A DNA stretch of 64,000 bases from UBA10438 sp044238605 (GTDB lineage Bacteria > Bacteroidota > Ignavibacteria > Kapaibacteriales > Kapaibacteriaceae), in the NCBI GenBank assembly GCA_044238605.1, contig JBIICY010000002.1, positions 186,001-250,000 on the forward strand, given 5' to 3'. Made by a program: the position numbers and the translations under genes. Positions 18,385 to 26,315 of this stretch are shown here, in pieces; the first letter of the stretch is position 1, and every line of letters begins with the position of its first letter. The notes under the pieces are model-generated. The model had not been told where the DNA came from, did not search any database, and saw only the letters and a program-made list of their open reading frames with translations.

Positions 18385-19060
18385 TTTTGGACAGCAGGTA
18401 GCCGAATTTCTGACGAGCCTCAGTGTGCCGGTTTCCTTACCGCAGGATGTAGGGGTACTTCAACCCTACACCGACAGTGAAGTGTGTCGTGTTGTCCGCC
18501 AGATGTGCCAACAATTTTACCAAGGCGGAAAACCGAGATTGGCTCTATGGGGCATTAATCCAGGCAGGTTTGGCGCTGGGCTTACAGGTCTTTCTTTTAC
18601 CGATCCACATGCCGTGCGACACTGTCTGCAGATAGAGAGCACAATTCACGGCCGACGCGAGATATCAGCGGAGTTCATTCAACTCGTCATAGAGGCATAC
18701 GGAGGGCCGTCGGTTTTTTACCGCGATGTTTACCTATCCGCATTGTCTCCTCTTGGATTTATGCAGGGCGAGAAGAATCTCAATTTTTATGACAGTTCCG
18801 AACTTCAGTCTGCGCTTACGACGACAATCCAACACTGGGTCCTTAAACAAATCACGTTCGGTCTGCGACAGGATGTAACGGTTGTCCTCGGAACAGGGAA
18901 GCTCAAAGCATTCTTTGAGCAGCATGTGCGTGCCGAGTCCGGTTTTGACTCAGTTGTTTTCTTGGAACATCCGCGCTTCATCATGCAGTACCGGAGAAAG
19001 CACGTTGATTCCTACGTAGAAAAGTATGTTCAGGCGATTCGGTCTTGTGCTGAACTTTAA
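18365..19060 (+). CDS. SMUG2-like uracil-DNA glycosylase family protein (DUF4918)
   Basis: 231 residues from ATG 18365. The motif GINPGRFGAGLTGLSFTDP is the uracil-DNA glycosylase motif-1 block of SMUG-type enzymes, and the C-terminal EHPRFIMQYRRK fits their second active-site loop. The family excises uracil or oxidised pyrimidines from DNA. A longer frame from 18338 lies inside the upstream gene. It overlaps the M32 gene by 20 bases and is probably last in the queA unit, because a promoter and tRNA follow. Substrate specificity is inferred from the family. Confidence 0.75.
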   Translation: MSTKSPDFGQQVAEFLTSLSVPVSLPQDVGVLQPYTDSEVCRVVRQMCQQFYQGGKPRLALWGINPGRFGAGLTGLSFTDPHAVRHCLQIESTIHGRREISAEFIQLVIEAYGGPSVFYRDVYLSALSPLGFMQGEKNLNFYDSSELQSALTTTIQHWVLKQITFGLRQDVTVVLGTGKLKAFFEQHVRAESGFDSVVFLEHPRFIMQYRRKHVDSYVEKYVQAIRSCAEL

Positions 19061-19068
19061 AGGTCTCT

Positions 19069-19076
19069 ATCTTTGC
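19069..19076 (+). promoter_or_regulatory. Promoter of tRNA-Thr: -7 TATCTTTG with TTG at 19046
   Basis: Exact TAnnTTTG eight bases before the mature tRNA 5' end, with a TTG at 19046-19048 separated by 20 bases, the spacing of Bacteroidota -33/-7 promoters. Confidence 0.65.
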
Positions 19077-19084
19077 ACCCCAGC

Positions 19085-19157
19085 GCCAATGTAGCTCAGC
19101 TGGTAGAGCAGCTCATTCGTAATGAGCAGGTCACCGGTTCAAGTCCGGTCATTGGCT
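19085..19157 (+). tRNA. tRNA-Thr (anticodon CGT)
   Basis: A 73-base cloverleaf. The acceptor GCCAATG (19085-19091) pairs with CATTGGC (19150-19156). The D-arm begins TAGCTCAGCTGG. The anticodon stem GCTCA/TGAGC encloses the loop TTCGTAA, with CGT at 19118-19120 reading ACG codons. The T-arm is CCGGTTCAAGTCCGG. CCA is not encoded. It sits between the SMUG2-like gene and the cytochrome c maturation operon. Confidence 0.97.
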
Positions 19158-19161
19158 CAAA

Positions 19162-19203
19162 AACGCCGCTGATGTTTAATGCGTCAGTGGCGTTCGTATT
19201 TTT
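19162..19203 (+). terminator. Rho-independent terminator after tRNA-Thr
   Basis: An 11-bp stem (19162-19172 with 19184-19194, one G-T pair) with an 11-base loop, followed by CG and a run of T. The T-run is also the -7 element of the next gene. Confidence 0.7.
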
Positions 19204-19204
19204 G
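19197..19204 (+). promoter_or_regulatory. -7 element (TATTTTTG) of the cytochrome c maturation operon
   Basis: Exact TAnnTTTG. The lipoprotein ATG follows after six bases, predicting a leaderless mRNA. The element is embedded in the T-tract of the tRNA terminator. Confidence 0.55.
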
Positions 19205-19210
19205 GCCGTC

Positions 19211-19597
19211 ATGCAACGCACCACACTAATCGTTGTTCTACTGCTGAGTGCAGTTCTTGCACTCGCGTGTACACGCGAAACGGAGTTCGGAGAACACATC
19301 GACGAACACTCGAAACCAGTTTCTGTGAGAGAAGCAAGAGCTGTCCCAAACAGAGGAAAGACCCTGATCGTGCGCGGCGAGATAAAGGAAGTATGTCAGG
19401 ACGAAGGGTGCTGGTTTGCGCTGACCGACCACAACGGCGAGATAATCACAAGGTTCACTGTAGACGGTATCGGGATACCTGTCATCTCAGCGGGAACTGT
19501 ACTTGTAAAGGGTGTTGTTCGTGATACCGTGATAGGCAACATCCATGTTCCAGAACTCCGCGCCCGGGGAGTTAAGTTCGTAACTTCGCAACCATGA
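19211..19597 (+). CDS. DUF4920 (OB-fold) lipoprotein
   Basis: 128 residues from ATG 19211. A hydrophobic leader ends in LALAC at Cys20 (relaxed lipobox), so it is probably an exported lipoprotein. The body GKTLIVRGEIKEVCQDEGCWFALTD is the core of DUF4920 proteins, with two conserved cysteines in CxxxxC spacing. The role is unknown; an OB-like fold and the place at the head of the ccm cluster suggest heme or redox work at the membrane surface (inference). Its stop overlaps ccmC by four bases (ATGA). The longer frame running back through the tRNA is not the gene. Confidence 0.75.
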   Translation: MQRTTLIVVLLLSAVLALACTRETEFGEHIDEHSKPVSVREARAVPNRGKTLIVRGEIKEVCQDEGCWFALTDHNGEIITRFTVDGIGIPVISAGTVLVKGVVRDTVIGNIHVPELRARGVKFVTSQP

Positions 19598-20622
19598 AAT
19601 TCGTCCTCATGCTCGGCGGCGTGCTCTTGGGAGTAGCCCTCGGGTTTATGCCGCGTCCGTGGCAAGTGCAGAAGCCCCGATGGTGGCGTTGGCTTACCAT
19701 TCTGTCTGTCATTCTTACGATTATCTTCGGCATCATGCCGCCTATTGCGGGCAACATTCGGGATGTTGTAACGCAGAGCCGGATTGACAGTACCAAGGTT
19801 GTTCCGGCACTCGTTCGGAAATCAGACAACGGTACTCTGCAAGATTCTCGCGCTGCGGCTATCAACGTTCGTGTTTCCGAGAGCACGGTATCACTGTTAT
19901 CGGGAGTCCCGATCAATACCGATGTAGTCCTAGGACTTCGCCGCGCATCAAGCGACGCACAGTTCGACGTTGTCTCTGTGTTAGAAGTAGACCCGTTGAT
20001 TACACTGCCATACATCATCGGACTTGAAGAGCGCGCAAGAATCATCTTCTTTCACGTCCCGATGTCGTGGGTTGCCATTATTGCGTACCTGATCTCCATG
20101 GTGTTTGCCATACGGTACATCAGGACTCGTGATATTCAGCTTGATGACATTTCGGCTTCAGCTGCATCTGTCGGGACGTTATTCACGATACTGGCGACCG
20201 TCACAGGTTCGGTATGGGCCAAGTTTAACTGGGGTTCGTTCTGGAATTGGGATCCGCGTGAATCATCGATCTTTATTCTACTGTTGATCTACGCGTCATA
20301 TTTTCTTCTGAGATCTGCTATCGAAGATCCTGAGCGTCGAGCGAGATTGTCTGCTGTCTATTCCGTGATTGCCTTTCTGACAGCCCCATTCCTGATGTTT
20401 ATTCTTCCTCGGCTTGTACCGGGACTTCACCCTGGAAGTGCTGACGATGCAAATGCCGGTCCGTTGTTAAGTCCTAAATCTTCAGACATCAACCTCACAA
20501 AGCAGATCGTTTTCGGACTTGCTTTGTTTTCGTTTACAATGGTGTACTTCTGGTTGATGAACATTCATATACGAACAACACGCGTTCTACGTCAACGCAT
20601 CGCAAAGGGCGAAGTATCATGA
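19594..20622 (+). CDS. ccmC: Heme exporter/maturation protein CcmC with N-terminal extension
   Basis: 342 residues. The core from about residue 130 holds the tryptophan-rich WWD-like motif WAKFNWGSFWNWDPRE between TM helices, which presents heme in cytochrome c maturation (System I). Six core TM segments are visible. Classical CcmC is roughly 220-250 residues. Here about 125 extra residues precede the core, with two TM segments (about 1-20 and 33-53) and a 75-residue soluble domain. The extension could modify heme delivery or be lineage-specific. The start shares ATGA with the upstream lipoprotein gene. Confidence 0.9.
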   Translation: MKFVLMLGGVLLGVALGFMPRPWQVQKPRWWRWLTILSVILTIIFGIMPPIAGNIRDVVTQSRIDSTKVVPALVRKSDNGTLQDSRAAAINVRVSESTVSLLSGVPINTDVVLGLRRASSDAQFDVVSVLEVDPLITLPYIIGLEERARIIFFHVPMSWVAIIAYLISMVFAIRYIRTRDIQLDDISASAASVGTLFTILATVTGSVWAKFNWGSFWNWDPRESSIFILLLIYASYFLLRSAIEDPERRARLSAVYSVIAFLTAPFLMFILPRLVPGLHPGSADDANAGPLLSPKSSDINLTKQIVFGLALFSFTMVYFWLMNIHIRTTRVLRQRIAKGEVS

Positions 20623-20744
20623 TGCAGTTCCTTGCAGATTATCCTATGTACGTCGTTCTTGCTACGTCGCTGCTGATCTGGGTAGGTATTGCCCTCTATA
20701 TCCAGCGCGTTGATGCACGGCTTCACTCTCTCGAATCGGAGTAA
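20619..20744 (+). CDS. ccmD: CcmD-like small membrane protein
   Basis: 41 residues starting MMQFLADYPMYVV, with one TM helix (about 10-28) and a basic/acidic tail (RVDARLHSLESE). The size, topology and position between ccmC and ccmE are those of CcmD, which helps release holo-CcmE from CcmC. The ATG at 20619 overlaps the ccmC stop. Similarity is judged by position and topology, since CcmD sequences diverge widely. Confidence 0.75.
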   Translation: MMQFLADYPMYVVLATSLLIWVGIALYIQRVDARLHSLESE

Positions 20745-20753
20745 CCTGTAGGT

Positions 20754-21164
20754 ATGACCAGATCAACTAAGAAGCTCTTGATAGGCGGGAGTGCAATCGC
20801 TGTGCTAGCGTATGTTGGCTTTAGTGCATTGGGCTCAAGTTCTATTGAATACACAAGCGTTCAACGAGCTGAGCAGCTTGGCAAGACAGTCCAAATCGTT
20901 GGAACATGGGTCAAAGAACAAGGATCGTCTTACGATCCACAGACCAACGTGTTCCGGTTTACGATGAAGGACGAATCAGGTGCATCAGTCCCTGTTGAAC
21001 TCCAGGGGGCTAAGCCGAACAATTTTGAGATTGCCGTTAGTGTTGTGGCTAAAGGACACATGGATAACGGTACATTTAAAGCATCGATGGTGCTCACGAA
21101 GTGTCCTTCGAAGTATGAAGGGCAGCCGGCAGACCAACATCCTACTGGTGCCAAGTCTTCATGA
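20754..21164 (+). CDS. ccmE: Cytochrome c maturation heme chaperone CcmE, Cys-x3-Tyr variant
   Basis: 136 residues: N-terminal membrane anchor (about 7-27), then the CcmE OB-fold beta-barrel (GTWVKEQGSSYD to FKASMVLTK). In classical CcmE the heme-binding His lies in an HxxxY motif after the last strand. Here the position reads CPSKY, with Cys117 and Tyr121, the CxxxY form known from System I* organisms such as Desulfovibrio and some archaea. It carries heme from CcmC to CcmF. It lies nine bases after ccmD and overlaps the next gene by four. Confidence 0.9.
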   Translation: MTRSTKKLLIGGSAIAVLAYVGFSALGSSSIEYTSVQRAEQLGKTVQIVGTWVKEQGSSYDPQTNVFRFTMKDESGASVPVELQGAKPNNFEIAVSVVAKGHMDNGTFKASMVLTKCPSKYEGQPADQHPTGAKSS

Positions 21165-21514
21165 TCCGAGCAATCATCATAGGTCTGGCAGTTATAGGCA
21201 TTCCTGCAGCTGTATGGTTTGCAAGCCAGTACGGACAACCTGATACAGTGACCTTTTTGCAGGCTATACAACGTGCATCTACGTCGTCTGAAGCTGAACA
21301 GGCACCAAAGGTTGTTATCGAAGTCGTAGTAACATCTGTTGAGTCGGATCGCGAGATACAATGCGTCGATGTAGCGGGCACATCATTTCACGCAGAGTAT
21401 TCCGGCAGCGCACCAGAGGTTCCATTTGCAGCAGGACAGCAGCACAGGCTGTTAGGACACGTACACAATGGAGCCAAGCCATACTTTCATGCAACACAAC
21501 GGTTTGATCGATGA
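21161..21514 (+). CDS. CcmE-like OB-fold membrane-anchored protein of the ccm operon
   Basis: 117 residues: one N-terminal TM (about 3-21), then a small beta-domain. KVVIEVVVTSVESDREIQ, the SGSAPEVPFAAGQQHRLLG segment and the final FHATQRF follow the CcmE OB-fold pattern. It ends right after the last strand, so it has neither HxxxY nor CxxxY and cannot hold heme the CcmE way. It sits between ccmE and ccmF with four-base overlaps on both sides, so it is surely co-expressed. A helper or a degenerate ccmE duplicate are the two readings. Homology to CcmE is my inference from pattern. Confidence 0.65.
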   Translation: MIRAIIIGLAVIGIPAAVWFASQYGQPDTVTFLQAIQRASTSSEAEQAPKVVIEVVVTSVESDREIQCVDVAGTSFHAEYSGSAPEVPFAAGQQHRLLGHVHNGAKPYFHATQRFDR

Positions 21515-23844
21515 TAGGCCAAATAGGTATACACCTGCTTTTTGGGATAGCACTAGCTTCAACAGTGTTGTACGGAACTACGCTGCATGCACCGGCAGAT
21601 GATAAGCGCATCTCGATAGCACGCTGGTTGTTCAGGATACTTGCCGGTGGACTTGTCGCAAGTGCAGGTGGGCTAATTGCGCTCATCGTTACGCATCAGT
21701 TCCAGTTTACCTATGTCTGGAACTACTCTTCCACGGAGCTTCCGCTTCACTTGCTGGTTGCGTGTTTCTACTCCGGACAAGAGGGCAGTTTCCTGCTTTG
21801 GACAATGTTCGTTGCCGTCATCGGTATTCTGTTTCAGCCGTACGCAAAACGTCATGGCTACGAGGCTCCGGTCATGCTGTTCTATGGCTTAATCCTCTCG
21901 TTTCTCACGTTGTTGCTCGTAGCCAAGAATCCGTTTGCCTACTACTATGAATCATTTGCCTCACAGGGCATTACAATCGACGATATCCCAGCAAATGGAA
22001 AAGGCCTCAACCCGCTTCTACATAACGCTTGGATTACGATCCACCCGCCGATCCTATTCGTAGGCTTTGCGTCAATGTCCGTAAGCTTCGCATTCGCAAT
22101 GGCAGGCCTTGTGCGAAAAGACTATCACCGATGGATCGATATCTCGTTGCCGTGGACACTTTTTGCAACGGGAATTCTAGGCTTTGGAATCATGCTAGGG
22201 GGCTTCTGGGCCTACGAAACACTCGGGTGGGGAGGCTTCTGGGGTTGGGATCCTGTAGAGAACTCATCGCTGATACCGTGGTTGGTAGTGGTAGCGCTAG
22301 TGCACACAATGCTTGTTCAGAAACGTACGCGCGGTTTAGTCAAGACCAACATGGCGTTGGCGGTACTCAGCTTTGTCATGGTGTTGTATTCCACATTTCT
22401 AACGCGCAGCGGAGTGTTAGGAGATACGTCTGTGCATTCATTTGTGGACCCAGGACGTTTCGCATTCTGGATTCTGCTGCTCTTCATGGTTACGTTTATC
22501 GGCATAGGGGTTTCCCTTCTCGTTATTCGACGCTCAGATATGAACGTAACAAGAGAAGAGTTCGCGCCAACCACGCGTGAGTTTATGCTCTCAATAGGTT
22601 CGGCATTAGTAATGGCGAGCGCGGTGTTTGTTACGATCGGAACTTCGTGGCCCGTAATCATGGAGGTGCTCGGACTTCCTAAAGTTGCTGTCGCAATTGA
22701 CTTCTACAATCAGGTTCATAGAATTCTCGTTCCAGCCATCCTTGTCGTCAATGCCATTTCGTTGGTCATGCAGTGGCGAAACACAACACGTAGTGTATTC
22801 CGAAGAAGAGTACTCCGTAGCTCAGTAGCCGCAGTAGTCGGAACTGGAGTCCTGATTGCATTTGGTGTTCGAGAGTTGTGGCCGATCGCACTCGGTTTTG
22901 GTGCCTGGTTTTCGTTTGCGATCAATGTTGAAGATGGGCTCCGCATGGTAAAGGCCGGACCTTCAATGATGGGAGCGTATGTGTCTCATGTTGGTATTGC
23001 TCTGCTGATGTTTGGAGTGATTACCACGTCGATGTATGCAGAAACGTATCACGCCGTTCTCGTTCATGGCAAACCTGTAAACGTTGGCACCTACACGCTC
23101 ACGTATCTTGGCAAGGAGCAGGTTGATAAGGAGTTTCGTGATCGAGAAAAATTCCGCTACTATGTCCGTATCGAACACGATGGTCAGCGGCGTGCTGTAG
23201 CTCCGGTGTTGTACTGGAGTGATTTTAACCAGCGTCAGTCACCATTTCTTGAGCCCGGAATCCGTTGGGGGTTGATGAACGATCTCTATGTATCTCCAAA
23301 GAACATTGGTCGTGAGGACGTGTTCCATGAAACGACAGTTCAAAAGGGCGCATCAGCTCAAGTACCCATCGACAAGAGCGTAACGCTTTTCCTGGATGGC
23401 TTTACGATGCCAATGGAGGAAGGTCAAACAGAAGATGGGCGGATGCAGATGTCTGCAAAGATTGTTGCAACCACAGCAGATGGTGACACGGTAAACGTCA
23501 AGGCCCGCACACGAATCACGACTGGGCCGAATGGTCCGGCGTTTGATCCGGAGTGGACAACGATCCCCGGCACAACCACAGCAGTAGGTCTAATTAACAT
23601 CGACAGGAATAACGAGGATCCATCGAAATCCAAAGGCACATTTGCCTTCTACGATGTAAGCAAGCCGCGCCCGTTTGCTCGGGAGGAGTTTACTGTTGAG
23701 TTTTCTGTTAAGCCCCTTATCTCGCTTGTATGGATCGGTGTGATTGCAATGGTAACAGGCTTTGCATTCTCTATCGAGCGCTCAGTGAGAATGCTGAAGA
23801 AGAAGCCTACGCTGCCGGTCGTTCAAAATGAGCCATTGGCCTGA
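21511..23844 (+). CDS. ccmF: Cytochrome c heme lyase subunit CcmF
   Basis: 777 residues, many TM segments. The WWD motif is visible as LGWGGFWGWDPVEN near residue 245, with NSSLIPWL after it, as in CcmF/NrfE. A large periplasmic C-terminal domain (about 515-735) precedes the last TM. CcmF takes heme from CcmE and attaches it to apocytochrome CXXCH sites. It is last in the operon. No ccmA, ccmB, ccmG or ccmH is in the window. It overlaps the convergent pseudouridine synthase by 63 bases. Confidence 0.94.
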   Translation: MIGQIGIHLLFGIALASTVLYGTTLHAPADDKRISIARWLFRILAGGLVASAGGLIALIVTHQFQFTYVWNYSSTELPLHLLVACFYSGQEGSFLLWTMFVAVIGILFQPYAKRHGYEAPVMLFYGLILSFLTLLLVAKNPFAYYYESFASQGITIDDIPANGKGLNPLLHNAWITIHPPILFVGFASMSVSFAFAMAGLVRKDYHRWIDISLPWTLFATGILGFGIMLGGFWAYETLGWGGFWGWDPVENSSLIPWLVVVALVHTMLVQKRTRGLVKTNMALAVLSFVMVLYSTFLTRSGVLGDTSVHSFVDPGRFAFWILLLFMVTFIGIGVSLLVIRRSDMNVTREEFAPTTREFMLSIGSALVMASAVFVTIGTSWPVIMEVLGLPKVAVAIDFYNQVHRILVPAILVVNAISLVMQWRNTTRSVFRRRVLRSSVAAVVGTGVLIAFGVRELWPIALGFGAWFSFAINVEDGLRMVKAGPSMMGAYVSHVGIALLMFGVITTSMYAETYHAVLVHGKPVNVGTYTLTYLGKEQVDKEFRDREKFRYYVRIEHDGQRRAVAPVLYWSDFNQRQSPFLEPGIRWGLMNDLYVSPKNIGREDVFHETTVQKGASAQVPIDKSVTLFLDGFTMPMEEGQTEDGRMQMSAKIVATTADGDTVNVKARTRITTGPNGPAFDPEWTTIPGTTTAVGLINIDRNNEDPSKSKGTFAFYDVSKPRPFAREEFTVEFSVKPLISLVWIGVIAMVTGFAFSIERSVRMLKKKPTLPVVQNEPLA

Positions 23845-24363
23845 TTCGATCGACAAGTCAATAAGAGATAGGCTACCAATCCGTATGCGCATCAGACGCA
23901 ACGTAGGGTGGCCTATGGCGGCCGTCATACGCCTAACCTGACGGTTCCGTCCTTCGGTGAGTTCAAGCTCTATCCACGATGTAGGTATTGACTGTCGTTG
24001 CCGAATAGGAGGGATACGTTCCGGCAGCGAAGGCGGCGTGGCGAGAATTGTTGCCCTACATGGCTTTGTAGATCTGCCCTGAATAACAAGACCGCGCTCG
24101 AGAGTAGCTAGACGTTCTTCAGGTACTTGATGTTCTACCTGCACCCAATATGTCCGTGGATGTCCGTGTTCGGGATCAAGCAGGGGTGCAACAAGATTCT
24201 TCTCATCTGTTAGCACTAACATCCCTTCGCTGTCGGCATCAAGTCTGCCAGCAGGATATACTCGTTCCGGTAGCACAAACTCCGACAAGGTAGACCAAGC
24301 ACTTCCTGCTTCCGGCGTAAACTGTGAGAGCACACCGTAGGGTTTGTTGAACACTACAATCAT
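23782..24363 (-). CDS. rRNA pseudouridine synthase, RsuA/RluE type
   Basis: 193 residues. The catalytic motif GRLDADSEGMLVLTDE is complete, and GRNRQVRRM near the C-terminus is the second RsuA-family signature. There is no S4 RNA-binding domain before the catalytic domain, as in RluE (23S rRNA U2457), so RluE is the nearest match; the modified site is not provable here. Its start overlaps the stop of the IgGFc-like gene (ATGA), making it last in the surface-protein unit. Confidence 0.87.
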   Translation of the reverse strand: MIVVFNKPYGVLSQFTPEAGSAWSTLSEFVLPERVYPAGRLDADSEGMLVLTDEKNLVAPLLDPEHGHPRTYWVQVEHQVPEERLATLERGLVIQGRSTKPCRATILATPPSLPERIPPIRQRQSIPTSWIELELTEGRNRQVRRMTAAIGHPTLRLMRIRIGSLSLIDLSIESGQWLILNDRQRRLLLQHSH

Positions 24364-26315
24364 CGATCGAAGTACACACCAATTGGAAGATCCGGCTGCA
24401 TAGGGTCTACATTTCTGCCACGTATGTCGTAGAACATTCTTCGTGGTTTGGTTCGAGCCGTTGGATCATACAAACGCTTGTTGCCTTGTTCGTCGCAGAT
24501 GCCAGTTGTCTCGACAACGCCGTTTATCAGCGTTGTGCGCACCAGGACTGGGTAGCCGTTGGGCGTGCGCCAAGTTGTGGTGTCTATGCTCGCAGTGCAT
24601 TCACTCACCATGCCAAGCGTGTGAATACCTCTGATCATCCCAACCGTATCACCAACACGAAGGGTATCGTAGGTGTATCGGAGGTGGGCCGTAACACGCG
24701 TGCCGCTTACACTAAGGGAATCCTGTGTTGTGGGCACGAATATGCTACCATCAAAGGACACATCGCACGAAACAGATCGTATGCCAGAGAGATACAGGTT
24801 GTCTGCATCATCTATGCTGTCAACCACTACAGCCACAGTATCGACAACACCAGCTTCTGCTCGTGCATCAAGCACACGCAGTCGTAATGAAGGCTCAAAC
24901 AGCTTCTGAAATGCCATACCGCCGGTATAGCCATAGGATTCAGCAGGACCGTATCCATAGACGATAACTCCAAAGGCCTCATCACAGGTAACATAGTGAT
25001 TCCCAACATTGACCTTGAAGGACGTCTGCGAGAACGTAGAGCCGGGTATGGGATTCACGACTCCGGGGGCCACACCGTTGACTCGCAACGTTGAAATTGA
25101 TGCCGTCGGTGCGATACACGTGATATAGTGCGCCGTGTAAAATGCATTGCCACTAATCCGTGGTTCGATGGTAACAACCCGATACTCATCCAGGAACTGC
25201 TCGAACGGGGGAACAACGATAAGCGATGGATCTCCCGGAGAACTTGTACCAAGGGTAAATCTGTTGGCACTTCGATCGATGATTGTGACGAGCACCGGCT
25301 GTGTAGCAACGATGTTTAAGGCTCTATCAAGCGGTACATCCCAATGCTTTGCAGCATCCAACCTCCATGGCGTCAGGCCGTTGACCGTAACGATGGTGCT
25401 ATCGCGAGAGGCTAGAATTCGACATACCGTTACATCATCATCGTTAAATGGCTGATTTGAGCTCGCAGGCGTAAGGGAAGGAACAAGGATCCGCTTGCCC
25501 CAGGTATCGATACCAGGCATTTGTTCAACGAGACAGTCTCTGCTGGCACTCGAAGTAAGCACTGGAACCTGCGCGCGGCGGTGGGCACCAAGCACAACAA
25601 CTGGCTTTGTGGACGAAACCCTCGATCCAGTGAGGTCATCATGTGTTCGCCCATTAGAAACACGGGCTTGAAGCAAATAGGACTGCCCCTTGTTAAGGCG
25701 TACGTTACGTCTAGAACCGTCTACACGTGAAGATCGGTCTACGCTTAGGTCTATCACCACGTCTGTTGAATCTTCAGTAGCAATAACCACGAACTGGCTT
25801 GGATAGGCAATGTTTCCATTGGCATCTGATTCATACGTCGATACAAGGTACTCGGCAGAAAGTGCATCTGTTGGTAACACGAGCCATGCGTCGCTGGTGT
25901 TGTCGTCACGCATTACCGCATAGACTGTGACGTCTGCGCTGGACATCACATGGATACTGGCGGGATTTGGTTTTTCATCATCAGTGCCAAACATGCCGAT
26001 CTGTGTTGTTCCTCGCAGTTCGTAGAGATCAGCGGGGAAGCGAAACTCCCAGACCACATTTGCAGGCACATTTACAGCATATTTATCGGTAGTACCATCT
26101 CGGCGCCGAGCGTCAACGCTTACTTGAGTAACTTCAGATGTAGCAACGAACACGGACACGATCGCAGGATCATTTCCGGAACCCGATATATGGTCATTCG
26201 GCGGCACAGCCAGCCAGAAATCCTGTCCCTTACTATCGCGCAGCACTTGCCCGTGAAGTTGCACTGCGGCAACAATTACGAGAACAACTACTACTACTCG
26301 TGCGAGGCAATGCAT
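24360..26315 (-). CDS. Secreted IgGFc-binding-domain-like protein
   Basis: 651 residues. A signal peptide (about 1-23, ending HGQ) is followed by GQDFWLAVPPND, the opening of the IgGFc-binding N-terminal domain found in secreted proteins of Bacteroidota and marine bacteria, continuing to about residue 470 (SYGYTGGMAFQ). A beta-rich region follows. The extreme C-terminus (MFYDIRGRNVD then LPIGVYFDR) resembles the end of a T9SS sorting domain in shortened form. Adhesion or surface display is likely; ligand unknown. It overlaps the GT4 gene by 22 bases. Confidence 0.7.
   Translation of the reverse strand: MHCLARVVVVVLVIVAAVQLHGQVLRDSKGQDFWLAVPPNDHISGSGNDPAIVSVFVATSEVTQVSVDARRRDGTTDKYAVNVPANVVWEFRFPADLYELRGTTQIGMFGTDDEKPNPASIHVMSSADVTVYAVMRDDNTSDAWLVLPTDALSAEYLVSTYESDANGNIAYPSQFVVIATEDSTDVVIDLSVDRSSRVDGSRRNVRLNKGQSYLLQARVSNGRTHDDLTGSRVSSTKPVVVLGAHRRAQVPVLTSSASRDCLVEQMPGIDTWGKRILVPSLTPASSNQPFNDDDVTVCRILASRDSTIVTVNGLTPWRLDAAKHWDVPLDRALNIVATQPVLVTIIDRSANRFTLGTSSPGDPSLIVVPPFEQFLDEYRVVTIEPRISGNAFYTAHYITCIAPTASISTLRVNGVAPGVVNPIPGSTFSQTSFKVNVGNHYVTCDEAFGVIVYGYGPAESYGYTGGMAFQKLFEPSLRLRVLDARAEAGVVDTVAVVVDSIDDADNLYLSGIRSVSCDVSFDGSIFVPTTQDSLSVSGTRVTAHLRYTYDTLRVGDTVGMIRGIHTLGMVSECTASIDTTTWRTPNGYPVLVRTTLINGVVETTGICDEQGNKRLYDPTARTKPRRMFYDIRGRNVDPMQPDLPIGVYFDR

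Noticed and set aside
19073..19210. Open frame running through tRNA-Thr into the DUF4920 gene
   Set aside because: It crosses a perfect tRNA and its terminator; the signal peptide begins only at 19211.
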